This document shows, piece by piece, positions 10,438-19,802 of a stretch of 64,000 nucleotides of DNA. The notes beneath the pieces are model-generated. The model had not been told where the DNA came from. It saw nothing but the letters and a program-made list of their open reading frames with translations, and did not search any database. This stretch comes from Bin87 sp026710825. GTDB taxonomy: Bacteria; Chloroflexota; Dehalococcoidia; Lucifugimonadales; UBA3495. The DNA lies in NCBI GenBank assembly GCA_965232815.1, contig OZ247427.1:3224001-3288000 (forward strand), read 5' to 3'. Made by a program: the position numbers and the translations under genes. Position 1 is the first letter of the stretch, and each line of letters starts with the position of its first letter.

Positions 10438-11837
10438 AGTAGCGTCCCGTCAAATAGTGAAATAGGCGTCATTCTTGGTGATGATGTTCAGGCTGCCGCC
10501 TCCAGGATGCGGGCTGCTGGGAGAGCCTGAGGCTCTGGGTCATTGGCGATGGTGAGGTAGCGGCGGCCTTCTGCCCACTCGTCATGCTGCTCGGCCAGCA
10601 CCGCACCCACCAGACGGCGGGTCGCTGCCCGGTTGGGGAAGATACCCACCACGTTCCCTACCGGGACGGGCCCTACGCCGGCGGATCTCATTGTTCAGTC
10701 GCTCCAGCGGGTTACTGGACCAGAGTTTCTGCCAGTGAAATACCGGAAAGCGCTGAAGGCCAGGATGTCGGGCAAGGCGTCTGCCAGCATCTCGGCAGCC
10801 TAGGGGAAGTGTTCCTGGAGTTGTACCACTAACCGGTCCGCCTCGGCGTGGACCTCCTCTGGTGAAAGTTGCTGGTAGATGGTGCGCACCATGGTGGCGG
10901 CGCCGGACTGGGACCGCTTGGGTACCCGAGCCAGCGGTTGCTCATGAAGTGGGTACGACACCATTGCCAACCCGCTCCGGCAAGCACGGTGGCGGTGGTG
11001 TTCTTCAGCCCAAGGTTAGAGTCGGAGATGACCAGTTCCACCCCGTTGCGGCCACGGGCGTTGAGTGAGCGCAGGAAAGACAGCCAGAACGCGCTGTCCT
11101 CGCTGGTTCCCACGTCCATACCCAAAATCTCCCGCTGACCCTGGACATTGACGCCGGTGGCCACCACTACGCTGACTCACGACGCGGCCACCCTCATGGA
11201 CCTTCTGGGTCAACGCGTAGCCATACGTAGGGATAGGGACTGCCGTCCGGGGGCCGTCCCAGGAAGTTATCCACCACCTGATTCAGGTCCGGGCAGATCC
11301 TCGACACCTGACTTTTGGAGATGCCGTCGCAGCCCAGGGGCTTGATCAGATCATCCACCCTCCTGGTGGACACTCTTTCCACGTATGCTTGCTGGATCAC
11401 CGCCAGCAGCCCCTTCTCGCTGCGTAGCCTGGGTTCCAGCAGGTTGGGGAAATAGCTGCCCTCCCAGAGCTTGGGGATGCACAGTTCAGTCGTTCCCACC
11501 CGAGCGTCCCGGTCCCGGTTGCGGTAGCCGTTGCGGTGGGTGATCCGGTGCGGGTTGCGCTTACCGTGCTGGGCGCCGATCTGCGCCGACACCTCAGCAT
11601 CCTCCGTGTCTGGGCATGGGGCAGGCTATGATGCCCTCCACCAGGACCTGCCGCGCTTCCCGCAGAAAGTCCACATCACCCTCCACACCACGCTTGCGCA
11701 GCAGTTCCAATAAGTCCATGCTGTTCTTGGCCGTCGCGGTCCTCCTTCATCGGGTTCGTTGTAGTTCCGATAAGGAAGACGCGGTGGCTCTCTTCTTGTC
11801 ACCCGTTTTCCGTTACACCATGTGCAGGGACTTTACT
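10438..11837 (-). mobile_element. Decayed IS256-family insertion sequence
   Basis: The 1400-bp element is bounded by imperfect inverted repeats: AGTAGCGTCCCGTCAAATAG at the left and, read on the minus strand from 11837, AGTAAAGTCCCTGCACATGG. They match at about 20 of 29 positions. Length and contents fit IS256. No convincing 8-9 bp target duplication flanks it, so one side has probably rearranged. The right end adjoins the remains of higB. Confidence 0.6.
10488..11718 (-). pseudogene. IS256-family transposase, broken by frameshifts
   Basis: Fragments in three frames reconstruct a Mutator-type (IS256) DDE transposase. The N-terminus MDLLELLRKRGVEGDVDFL starts at 11718. The middle has HRNGYRNRDRDARVGTTEL and GSYFPNLLEPR, then VSTRRVDDLI and LSKSQVSRI-like motifs. 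The catalytic part has GxREILGMDVGTSED and ELVISDSNLGL. The C-terminus reads NVVGIFPNRAATRRLVGAVL followed by EQHDEWAEGRRYL. At least three frameshifts (near 11600, 11190 and 10830) and an internal loss before the C-terminal motif make it non-functional. Confidence 0.85.
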
Positions 11838-11958
11838 GTTGCGGGAAAACCGTGCCGGACAATACTCCGTAGGGATCAATAGTCAGTGGCGCATTTGTTT
11901 CAGCTGGCCTGAGGGCCAGAACGGGCCATCCAACGTTGAAATCGTGGACTATCACTGA
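11838..11958 (+). pseudogene. higB: higB toxin, C-terminal remnant
   Basis: Translation from 11839 gives LRENRAGQYSVGINSQWRIC followed by FSW...VEIVDYH and a TGA stop. This is the characteristic C-terminal half of HigB/RelE-fold mRNA interferases (GQYSxRINxQWRICF ... VEIVDYH). The 5' half is absent and the fragment begins exactly where the IS256-type element ends, so the element or a linked deletion removed it. The higA ATG lies 16 bp downstream, the usual toxin-first order of higBA. Confidence 0.75.
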
Positions 11959-11974
11959 GGTGGAGTTGCCAGTC

Positions 11975-12213
11975 ATGTTGAAAATGGCTGTTCACCCTGC
12001 GGATATCCTGAAAGATGGTCTGGAGGAGAGGGGCGTATTGCCGGCGAGTTTCGCTAGGCAGATTCACGTGCCAGCCAATCGTAACAGCCAAATTCTGGCC
12101 GGCAAGCGTGCGGTGACCGGAGACGGCACTCTCTGGTTTGGCCATTGGTTTGGTATGGATCCCCAGTTTTGGCTGAACCTGCCGGCAGAGTATGAATTGG
12201 GAGTTGCGGAGCG
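11975..12213 (+). pseudogene. higA: higA antitoxin, 5' part, interrupted by IS21
   Basis: MLKMAVHPADILKDGLEERG begins at the ATG, with GGAG 9 nt upstream. VPANRNSQILAGKRAVTGD and FWLNLPAEYELGVAER follow. This is the XRE-type HigA antitoxin family, which binds its own operator and neutralises HigB. The coding sequence is cut at residue 80 by the IS21 element that starts at 12214; translation would run on into IS DNA. The missing end of the gene is found at 14478-14529. Confidence 0.8.
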
Positions 12214-12317
12214 TGTTACCGCCGATATTAAAATGTGCAAAATCGCCGAAATGGAATTGACCCACCCGATGGCAATAGCATCATCCGCGGACACGTTGCG
12301 GAGGTGCTTCAAACAAC

Positions 12318-13547
12318 GTGCTAACGGTGGGAATGATGAAAGAGATTTACGAGCTGAAAGGAGCGGGGTGTTCGATCCGGGAGATCGCCCGGGAGTTGGA
12401 CATATCGCGCAACACGGTGCGGAGGTACCTGAAGTCGCCGGAGGCAATGCGGCCCAAGCCGCGGCGTCAGCGGGCTTCGAAGCTGGATCCGTACACCGAG
12501 TACGTCGACAGGCGGATGGCCGAGGGGTTGGAAAATTGCGTGGTGCTGCACCGGGAGTTGGCGGCACGCGGATATGACGGTGGCTATTCGATCCTGAAGG
12601 GTTACGTGTCGCCGCGGCGGCGGAAGCGCCAGCCAGAGGCGACGATGCGGTTTGAGACCGCGCCTGGAGAGCAGGCGCAGGTGGACTGGGGGAGCCTGTC
12701 GTACCGCAGCGAGGACGGGAAGCGGCGTAGCGTGTGGGTGTTTGTGATGACCATGGGATGGTCCAGGGCCTGCTACGTGGAACTGGTGCGCCGGGCGGCG
12801 GCGGCTTTCATCCAGTGCCACGTCAACGCCTTCGAGTACCTGGGCGGCGTGCCCAGGCGGTGTCTTTACGACAACGCCAAGGTGATCGCCCTGGGCAAGG
12901 ACGAGGCGAAGCGTCCCATCTGGAACCAGCGGATGCTGGACTTCGCCCTGCGAGTAGGCTTTGAGGCTCGGCTGTGTCGGTATTCCCGACCGCAGACCAA
13001 GGGCAAAGTGGAGAGCGGGGTGAAGTACGTGAGGTACAACATGTGGCCCGGCATCCGCTTCACCGACGACGCTGACCTGAACGGCCAGGCGCTGGAGTGG
13101 TGTGACGTGGTGGCCAACGCCCGGATCCACGGGACGACCAACCGGGTGCCCTGGGAGGCGCTGGCCGAAGAGCGGCCCCGCTTAGGACGGTTGCCGGATC
13201 GGGCCAGGCTGGGGCCGTACCTGCGACAGGACCGCAAGGTGTCCAAAGACGGTTTCGTCAGCTGGGAGGGCTCCCACTACGGTGTCCATTGGAAGTGGGT
13301 GGAAACCACGGTGCAGGTGGGCGAGCGCCAGGGCACGGTGGAGATCTGGGCCGGTGATGAGCGCATTGCCGTACATCCCCGTGCTCAGCATCCCAAGCAG
13401 CGTTTCATCCTGCCGGGCCAGTGGTCGGGCTTGCCCAGGGGTGACAACCGGCCTCACAGGGAGGCCGTGGCGGTGCAGATCCCCGCGGGCGAGGTGGAAC
13501 GCCGCTCGCTGGATGTGTACGAACTGGTGGCGGGAGGTGTGGCATGA
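12318..13547 (+). CDS. istA: IS21 transposase IstA
   Basis: This 409-residue protein cuts and joins the IS21 ends. It starts at a GTG and has an N-terminal helix-turn-helix (IREIARELDISRNTVRRYL, residues 20-38) and an rve integrase core. The likely catalytic residues are D123 (QVDWG), D185 (CLYDNAK) and E232 (KGKVES). The C-terminal segment, with basic and beta-rich sequence, is of normal length for the family. It overlaps istB by ATGA at 13544-13547, the translational coupling typical of IS21. Both genes are intact, so the element could be mobile. Confidence 0.95.
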   Translation: MLTVGMMKEIYELKGAGCSIREIARELDISRNTVRRYLKSPEAMRPKPRRQRASKLDPYTEYVDRRMAEGLENCVVLHRELAARGYDGGYSILKGYVSPRRRKRQPEATMRFETAPGEQAQVDWGSLSYRSEDGKRRSVWVFVMTMGWSRACYVELVRRAAAAFIQCHVNAFEYLGGVPRRCLYDNAKVIALGKDEAKRPIWNQRMLDFALRVGFEARLCRYSRPQTKGKVESGVKYVRYNMWPGIRFTDDADLNGQALEWCDVVANARIHGTTNRVPWEALAEERPRLGRLPDRARLGPYLRQDRKVSKDGFVSWEGSHYGVHWKWVETTVQVGERQGTVEIWAGDERIAVHPRAQHPKQRFILPGQWSGLPRGDNRPHREAVAVQIPAGEVERRSLDVYELVAGGVA

Positions 13548-14350
13548 TCGCCCTGGAACAGGCTCGTCAACACTTGGAAACCCTGGGCCTCAAGCAGGCG
13601 GTGGAAGTCCTGGATAACACCCTGGACGCCGCCGCCAACAAGCAGCTGCCTTACCCCGAGATGCTGGCCGAACTGCTGGGCGTCGAGGTAGCTGCCCGCC
13701 GGGAACGCTACCTCACCACTCGGACCAGGCTGGCTCACCTGCCCTTCCAGCGCACCCTGGAGCAATTCGACTTCGCCTTCCAGCCCTCCATCGACGAGCG
13801 GCTGGTCAAAGAACTAGCCAACCTGGCCTTCGTCGCCGAGGCCACCAACGTCCTGCTGCTGGGACCGCCCGGCATGGGCAAGACCCACCTGGCCATCGCC
13901 CTGGCTCTCCGGGCCATCGAGAACGGCCAGGGCGCCTACTTCGTCCGCGCCTACGACCTGATGGAGGACCTGCGCAAGGCTCGCGTCGAGCACAACCTGA
14001 ACCGGCGGATGAAAGTCTACCTGGCCCCCAAGGTCCTCGTCGTGGACGAATTCGGCATCTGGCCCTACGACCGGGAGTCGGCCACCGCCTTCTTCACCCT
14101 GGTGTCAGCTCGGTACGAACGCGGCAGCATCATCCTGACCTCCAACAAAGGCTTCGGCGAGTGGGGCGAGCTGCTGGGCGACAGCGTGATCGCGTCGGCG
14201 GTGCTGGACCGGCTGCTGCACCACAGCCACGTGCTGAACATCCGCGGCGAGAGCTACCGGCTCAGAGAGAAACGCCAGGCGGGGCTATTCCCGTCTCAGC
14301 CGCACCTGGGCGCAGCGCCGGAGGAGGCCGGCGACAACTATGCCGACTGA
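13544..14350 (+). CDS. istB: IS21 helper ATPase IstB
   Basis: This 268-residue AAA+ protein is related to DnaC and assists IstA in target choice and strand transfer. The Walker A motif GPPGMGKT lies at residues 107-114 and Walker B VLVVDEFG ends with D168-E169. Sensor-like residues SNKGFGEW and the C-terminal RGESYRLR follow. The start ATG is fused to the istA stop. No truncation is seen. Confidence 0.95.
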   Translation: MIALEQARQHLETLGLKQAVEVLDNTLDAAANKQLPYPEMLAELLGVEVAARRERYLTTRTRLAHLPFQRTLEQFDFAFQPSIDERLVKELANLAFVAEATNVLLLGPPGMGKTHLAIALALRAIENGQGAYFVRAYDLMEDLRKARVEHNLNRRMKVYLAPKVLVVDEFGIWPYDRESATAFFTLVSARYERGSIILTSNKGFGEWGELLGDSVIASAVLDRLLHHSHVLNIRGESYRLREKRQAGLFPSQPHLGAAPEEAGDNYAD

Positions 14351-14477
14351 CAAAGTCGGTGAACAATAAACAAGGAGGTGGGTCAATTTTAAACCGGCGA
14401 TCGCGCGGGTGATCGAAGAGGTGGGTCAACTCCACATCGGCGAACCTGGGTCAGAATTTCGTCGGCGTTGACAAGCG

Positions 14478-14529
14478 GTCGATGGGAGTAAAGATACGTG
14501 CCGGGTCCACCGCGGGCGGCGACGAGTAG
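14478..14529 (+). pseudogene. higA: higA antitoxin, 3' end displaced by IS21
   Basis: If the IS21 element and one AGCG copy are removed, the codon CG|G at the junction and the following bases give VAERSMGVKIRAGSTAGGDE and then TAG at 14527. This makes a 96-residue HigA, the normal family length. The open, correctly terminated frame across the junction is direct evidence for insertion into a once complete antitoxin gene. Confidence 0.75.
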
Positions 14530-14626
14530 AGGGCGGACGGGGTCTCGCGCCAGTATCCATGATGCGCAGGACTTCCGGGGAGGGTGGGGTGCGTCCCGTA
14601 TGGGAACCGGATCCAGGAGTTGACGG

Positions 14627-16660
14627 ATGATCATACTGCACGGGGGCATGAATGACGGGTGGATGCTGCTGTGGGCGGAGCAATCGCCGGATGAACTGCG
14701 CCCCGAGAGCAACCGTGATCCGGCGGCCAATGAGCACCCCTACTGCGCTGGCCCCGAAAAGATGGTCAACGTCCTGGCCCATGCCGCGTCCGGGTTTCAG
14801 GCGGACTCGGGCGAAACAATCTCTGCCACCGTGTGGCTGCCCAGCCGGAGCGGCAGGCGCCTCTCGTCCAGTGCCCTGGTTGCGGACCCGCCCAGATCTA
14901 GGGCCAAACCCGGGCTGATGCCGTGGTCCATACCCGCATACCGGGTGACTCCAGGGCGCCAACCACATATTTCAGGCCTGCAATGGGGCAGGTATGTTGA
15001 CCCACGGCGTGGGTATCGGAGTGGACCTGGCCTACTGGAACCGGGCGATGCGCTTCGGTGCGGGGCTGGTAGCTCGACGGCGGTTTCTGCCGGGGACAAT
15101 CTACCACGCGGGTGGCATGCGCGCCGCCTGGGCGCCGCTGTTCATCGGAGCCGACGCCGAGCGGCCGGTTCGGCTGAGCCAACGCATGCCGGCGGCGGCA
15201 CGAGCGCTGTCGGATCCCGACGCAGATGAACCGCACGACCAGCCGGCGGTCCCTGTCCTCCAAACCTTCGTCGCCGCGGTCGTGGACAGCTTGGTCAGAA
15301 ATGCCAACGGCGCTCCGGAGGTGGCTGTGCCCCAAGTCCGCCGCAAGGAGACAGCGTTCGACAGTATGCACGACGGGTGGTTGAACGGCCTGCAGTCAGC
15401 CGATGGGGCAGTACACGGTGCTCCGGAGCAACTGGGGCAGCTGCGGACGCAGGTGACGGAATGGCAGCGGCCCATTGCCCTCACGGACAGTGCGCCGTTT
15501 CAGATCTGCTTCCGGCTTGAGGAACCGCCGGAGCCTCCCGGCGATGAACCCGAGGATGCTCCTAATCGGCGTGATGGATGGTATCTGCGTTACCTGCTGC
15601 CCGCCACCGCGGTCTGGAAAACCGGCCGCCAGCGGATACCGGAACTGGAACTGGACGGCTTCAACCCCAGGGTATTCCTGCTGGCGTCGTTGGGTCAGGG
15701 CAGCGGACTCTGCGCCGGCGTGGCCGACAGCCTGCAGCGGAAAAGGCCCGCGGGCGGGAAGTTGGGCGAAGGCGCGCGTACGAGTTCCTGACCAGGGAAT
15801 CCACGGCGCTGGAGGAAGCCGGCTACGGCATAATCCTGCCGGCGTGGTGGACCCGCCCGGGCACCAGGACCAAACCCACCGTCAGGGCCAACGTGAAGGC
15901 TCCGCAAATTGAGGGCGGTGGCGGCGTGTCGTTGGCCACCAACTTGGAGCTGAAACTTGAGGTGGCGTTGGGGGACCGGGTCATGACCGCCCGGGAGCTG
16001 GAGGCGTTGGCCCAGCTGAAAACGCCGCTGGTGAGATTGCGGGGCCAGCGGGTGTAGCTCAACGCCAGCGAGATCCGGGCGGCGCTGCACTTCTGGAATC
16101 GGGAGGGCGAGACCACGCTGAAGGTCGTCATCCGACTGGCGGTGGGTGCAGGGGAGACGCCGGACCGGTTCGCCGTGGACGGAGTGCACGCCAGCGGATG
16201 GGTGGAGGACCTGCTGGGGCAGGTCGCCGGACGGGCCGAGTTCCAGGAACTGGAAGCTCCGGAAGGGTTCTATGGGACGCTACGTCCCTACCAGCAGCGG
16301 GGCTATTCCTGGCTGGCGTTCCTGCGGCGGTGGCGATTGGGCGCCTGCCTGGCCGACGACATGGGCCTGCGCAAAACGGTCCAGACCCTGGCGGCCATCC
16401 AGCAGGACCGCTTGGAAGGCGTGGAGGAACCGACGCTGCTGGTATGCCTGACCTCGGTGCTTAACGACTGGCGCAACGAAGCCGCCCGGTTCACGCCCGA
16501 CCTGCCGCTGATGGTGCATCACGGTCCGGACCGCCTGCGGGACACCGAATTCATTGGGGCGGCCCTTCAGCCTGCCGTCGTCGCCAGCTAAGGGGTGCTG
16601 GCGCGGGAAGCCCGGTTCGTGGCCGATGTGCTCTGGCGGGGCGTCGTGCCGGTTTCATCG
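14627..16660 (+). pseudogene. SNF2-family helicase, decayed and truncated
   Basis: Fragments in three frames form the N-terminal two thirds of a bacterial SNF2 ATPase: MIILHGG...LLWAE, then SGETISATVWLPSRSGR, HGVGIGVDLAYW, PFQICFRLEEP, YEFLTRESTALEEAGYGI and LRPYQQRGYSWLAFL. The helicase core begins with DDMGLRKT, where the invariant Gly of GxGKT is Arg, so ATP binding would fail. Damage includes frameshifts near 14960 and 15775, an in-frame TAG at 16055 and a TAA at 16589 in place of the usual Tyr of the SSYG motif. Homology stops near 16640; motifs II-VI are missing. Confidence 0.85.
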
Positions 16661-16680
16661 ACGGACAGCACCTTCCGGTT

Positions 16681-16827
16681 ATCGGGGTTGACTGCCTGAC
16701 CGTGGATCTCGTTTGCGACCGGTGTGGGCGGCAGCAATGCCCTGGGTGCGGCTCGGCCGTGATCGTCGACTTGGACGCAGGTACGACGCTGTGTTCCAAC
16801 TGCAGATTGGTTGACGGATCCAGCTGA
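16681..16827 (+). pseudogene. Zinc-ribbon remnant
   Basis: An open frame reads VCDRCGRQQCPGCGS and, 15 residues later, LCSNCRLVDGSS before TGA at 16825. Three CxxC pairs suggest a small treble-clef or zinc-ribbon tail of a larger lost protein. No start codon or ribosome site is evident and the upstream frame merges with the helicase relic. The parent protein is not recognised. Confidence 0.35.
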
Positions 16828-16951
16828 CACCGACGAAGCCGAACCCACGCGGCCGTTCGCGGAAAAGAGTTCGGGCAAGTTTCAAACGCACTCCAATGTA
16901 ACGACGTCTGATTACCTTCAAACACTCAAGCCTGACCAGCTTGTTGAATGG

Positions 16952-17710
16952 TTAGTTCCCGCCCGACGTTAATATCTGGAGCACCTCGGTGTGTCCGCGC
17001 CAAGACGCTTCGCTGATCGCTGTCCGTCCGTCCGGAGCCGCCAACAACGGGTCTGCGCCGGCCGCGACCAATATCCTGACCACGTCGGTGTGTTCCCGCC
17101 AGGTTGCTTCGATCAGGATCGGTGCGCCGTCCGCGTCCAACGAGTTCGGATCCGCGCCGGCGTCGATCAACAGTTGAACGATGTCAGCGTGGTCACGCCA
17201 CACTGCCTCGTGAATCACCGGATTGCCGTCCGAGTTGCGTGAGTTCGGGTCTGCGCCAGCCTGCAACAGAGCTTTCACCGCGTCGTTGTTGCCTCTCCAG
17301 ACTGGGTCGTGCAGGATCGAATCTCCTCCGGCATCCTGTGCGCTCGGCAACCTGGTGGGCACCGTGGCCGGAGACTGCGGAGTTTGCTGAGGCACGACCG
17401 TTGGCTGTTGACCCTGCTGGCCGTTCGCGCTTTGAGAACCACTTGCCGATGCCTGTTGAAGTCTCGCTTCCAAGGCCGCGATGGTGGCCGCGAGGTCAGG
17501 CTCGGCCGCCGGCGCCGCTGGGGTCGGTTGCTGGATGCGCGCTTCCAGCGCTTCGATAGTCGCGTCCTTCGCAGCCAGATCCGCTGCGCTCGAGGCTTCC
17601 GCTAGACGCGCTTCGACCGTGGCGTCCACATCCACTTCAGGCTCGGACCGGCAGCCCATCATTCCAATCACCAAAGAAATCGCAGAAAAATAAAAGCAAA
17701 TCTTGACCAT
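16952..17710 (-). CDS. Ankyrin-repeat lipoprotein
   Basis: The ATG at 17710 has GGGGG 10 nt upstream; a TTG at 17725 is an alternative. A signal sequence ends in the lipobox-like MMGC near residue 20, so the mature protein is probably lipid-anchored outside the membrane. Residues 30-75 form a coiled-coil-prone segment with two ATIxALEARxQQ repeats, followed by a Gln/Pro/Ala-rich linker. About four ankyrin repeats of 33 residues close the protein (VKALLQAGADPNSRNSDGNP, VQLLIDAGADPNSLDADGAP and so on). Each contains WR at the first helix. It is probably a protein-binding scaffold; the partner is unknown. It appears intact in a degenerate neighbourhood. Confidence 0.85.
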   Translation of the reverse strand: MVKICFYFSAISLVIGMMGCRSEPEVDVDATVEARLAEASSAADLAAKDATIEALEARIQQPTPAAPAAEPDLAATIAALEARLQQASASGSQSANGQQGQQPTVVPQQTPQSPATVPTRLPSAQDAGGDSILHDPVWRGNNDAVKALLQAGADPNSRNSDGNPVIHEAVWRDHADIVQLLIDAGADPNSLDADGAPILIEATWREHTDVVRILVAAGADPLLAAPDGRTAISEASWRGHTEVLQILTSGGN

Positions 17711-17725
17711 CACGGGAACCCCCAA

Positions 17726-18040
17726 GCTTGACTATACAACGTGACTGTTTTTGTGGCCGCGAACGGCGGTGAAAGACACGCTCAACCTACCTAGGGCAGA
17801 GACAAGGTGCGCGCCAGCTGCCGCTCAAAAGCACCAACCGGCAGGCCGAGGAGCGAGAGGTAGAGCGCGACGACAGCACGCCCGAGCCACGATGCGCCTA
17901 GAGAGTCGATGATTCGGCTGTCCTGCATATTCCCCAACTCCCAGGTTGTGTATCACTGCTTAGCATCGATCGTCCTCCGCTGGCGTGGGGAATTGTACCG
18001 GATTCGGATGATCACCGGAAATCAAAGAGGAGATCACCAG
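17726..18040. other. No gene seen
   Basis: The 315 bases upstream of the ankyrin lipoprotein hold no recognisable coding sequence. They must include that gene's promoter, but no convincing -35/-10 pair was found. Confidence 0.45.
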
Positions 18041-18200
18041 ATGCCGTATGCCGCGCATACCAAGGTCCCCATCGCCAAGAACAAGACCGACATTGAGGAA
18101 CTGCTGGCCGTAGTGGTTCATGCCGCTAACATTCAAAATCGGGACGGGGCCAAGCTGGTGTCGGTCAAACTGTTGGGCCTGTTGATTAACGAAAATATGG
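18041..18200 (+). pseudogene. Composite relic, N-terminal hypothetical joined to IS5-like fragment
   Basis: The frame from the ATG at 18041 reads MPYAAHTKVPIAKNKTDIEE, resembling the start of a small conserved bacterial protein. It then changes to LLAVVVHAANIQNRDGAKLV, which resembles the central segment of IS5-type transposases (LxAVVVxAAxxQDRDGA). Beyond about 18200 it runs antisense into the next transposase relic. It looks like a deletion scar between two older genes. Confidence 0.4.
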
Positions 18201-18217
18201 AATGCGTCCGTGCTGCC

Positions 18218-19330
18218 TCACCGGAGAATGTTACCGAAACTTTGGCACTTGGGACCTGCCCCAACCAGCGCCCATTCCGGCAGCACGTCCAGTTCCCCGA
18301 ACGGCCAAGCAGTTCCGGTATAAACCGGTCCTTTGACCATGATGCCGCGCCACTCTTTTACCCGGCGCTGCATGGTTCGCAACTGCGCCTCGCTGAAACG
18401 ATCCGGATGCTGCGCCTGTAACCTGACCATCAGCGCCTTGCTGGTGGCATCCGGTTCGGTTTGCAATCAGACCAGCACGTTACCCCAAACGCCCTCGAAG
18501 GGATCCTTGCGAGTCCGCCAGTGCCGGGGACCTCGGACACGTATCGCGTGAGTGGGTCGGATCTCACCCTGCCTCCACAGCCTGGGCAACTTGGCGAAGA
18601 ACTTGCTCAGGCTTTCACCGGACGGGGTTTCCTTCACCTCCGGTGAAGTCGCCGCCACGAGGGCTGACTGGGCTTCCCGGATGGTATGCAGCAACAGCAC
18701 CGGATCCAACTTTGCTCGGTACGGGATGAGCGCGGCCTGCATGTCATCGCTGGTGGCATCATGCCGGATCAGCCGGCGCAGGGCGTGGTCGGCGGACTGT
18801 ACCGCTTGACGGTGGTGCCTCCATCCCGGATCTTGTCGATCAGCTTGAATGAGGGCTGGACGGAGTTCACGTACAGGCGCAACGCCCAGTAGAGTTGCGC
18901 CATAGCCTGACAGGCCACCTGACCCGAGTAGCGGTCAATGCCGACGAAGCGGCGCACCACGTTGCCGTTCTTCTGCTCAATCCATGCCTGATCGTTACTG
19001 AGGTACGGTCTGGACCGGGTGAACTCGATACTGCGTTCGGCGCAGTACCCGATCACCGCCTCGTTGATGAACGCGCCGTCGTAGTCGGAGTCGATGCCGT
19101 GGATGCAGAGAGGCAACCGCTGCCCGATGGCTTCCAGTCCCTCCACAATCAACGATTGCTCCCTGGCCAGCAGCGGAACGGCTTCGGTCCAGCCGGTGCG
19201 AGCGCCTGTGGCGACCAGGCTGTGGATGAATGATTCGGCCTTTGTCCTTCTTGCAGGATCTCCGGTAGCGCTCTCTCAGCGTGACCAACAATGCTCGCTT
19301 TGCCATCCTGCTTATGCCTCCAACGACGTG
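18218..19330 (-). pseudogene. rve-type (ISNCY-like) transposase, internally deleted
   Basis: The start MAKRALLVTLRERYRRSCKK near 19308 is followed by KDKGRII and then, after a lost stretch of roughly 100 residues that normally holds the HTH, the core resumes with SLVATGARTGWTEAVPLLAR. Next come GIDSDYDGAFINE, EFTRSRPYLSNDQAWIEQKN and YVNSVQPSFKLIDK. The C-terminus has LHTIREAQSALVA and RFSEAQLRTMQRRVKEWR. Several frameshifts separate the pieces. The DD and E core positions are still visible, but the gene cannot make a full protein. Confidence 0.75.
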
Positions 19331-19441
19331 GCTGCCTCCGCATTTTCGGTAACATTTTATTTGAGGCAACCACTTTCGTTGGGTAACGTTTAAGGTGATG
19401 CAATACGGACACGGGGGTAGACCGAGACCATCTGCCAGCGA

Positions 19442-19560
19442 ATGGAGTGGGACCTGGGCAAACTGCTGCCCTTGCCCGCCGCACCCTACGAAGTCAGCGA
19501 CGAACAGGCCAGCCGGGTCAGCTCACCGTCCTTGTTTCTTCGGCACAACGGCTCCGAATT
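19442..19560 (+). pseudogene. Possible IstA C-terminal fragment
   Basis: LLPLPAAPYEVSDEQASRVS followed by SPSLF resembles the segment of IS21 IstA proteins that reads LLPLPAxPYExxxxxxxRVSSLSLV. The match is short and there is no start. It would represent a second, older IS21 insertion unrelated to the intact copy at 12.2-14.5 kb. Confidence 0.35.
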
Positions 19561-19802
19561 TCGGCCACAGAGCCGCCCAGGCGGCTGCGCTGGCGTCTTG
19601 TACGCCTTCTCATATACCGCGTCGCCGCGCCCGCATCGGCGAGCACCTGCGACAGCCACGGACGTACACTCCAGTCAGGACGTCTCCAGCGTCATTCACC
19701 ACTGCGCCAATATCGCACATCATGGCGCCGTGCTAAATTGTGCGCGCCACCTGGTCTAACCCTTTCCTACAGAAACCGGTTCCGCATGAGAGAGAACGCG
19801 TC

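Larger units (their letters stand above)
12214..14473 (+). mobile_element. Intact IS21-family element with 4-bp target duplication
   Basis: The 2260-bp element carries istA and istB. Outer ends match: TGTTACCGCCGA at 12214 and, on the minus strand from 14473, TGTCAACGCCGA. Inner repeats also match: TCGCCGAAATGGAATTGACC at about 12243 against TCGCCGATGTGGAGTTGACC inverted at 14423-14442. Extra GAGGTGGGTCAA copies at 14374 and 14418 fit the multiple terminal repeats of IS21. The direct repeat AGCG flanks it at 12210-12213 and 14474-14477. Joining the flanks restores the higA frame, which strongly supports these limits. Confidence 0.88.
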
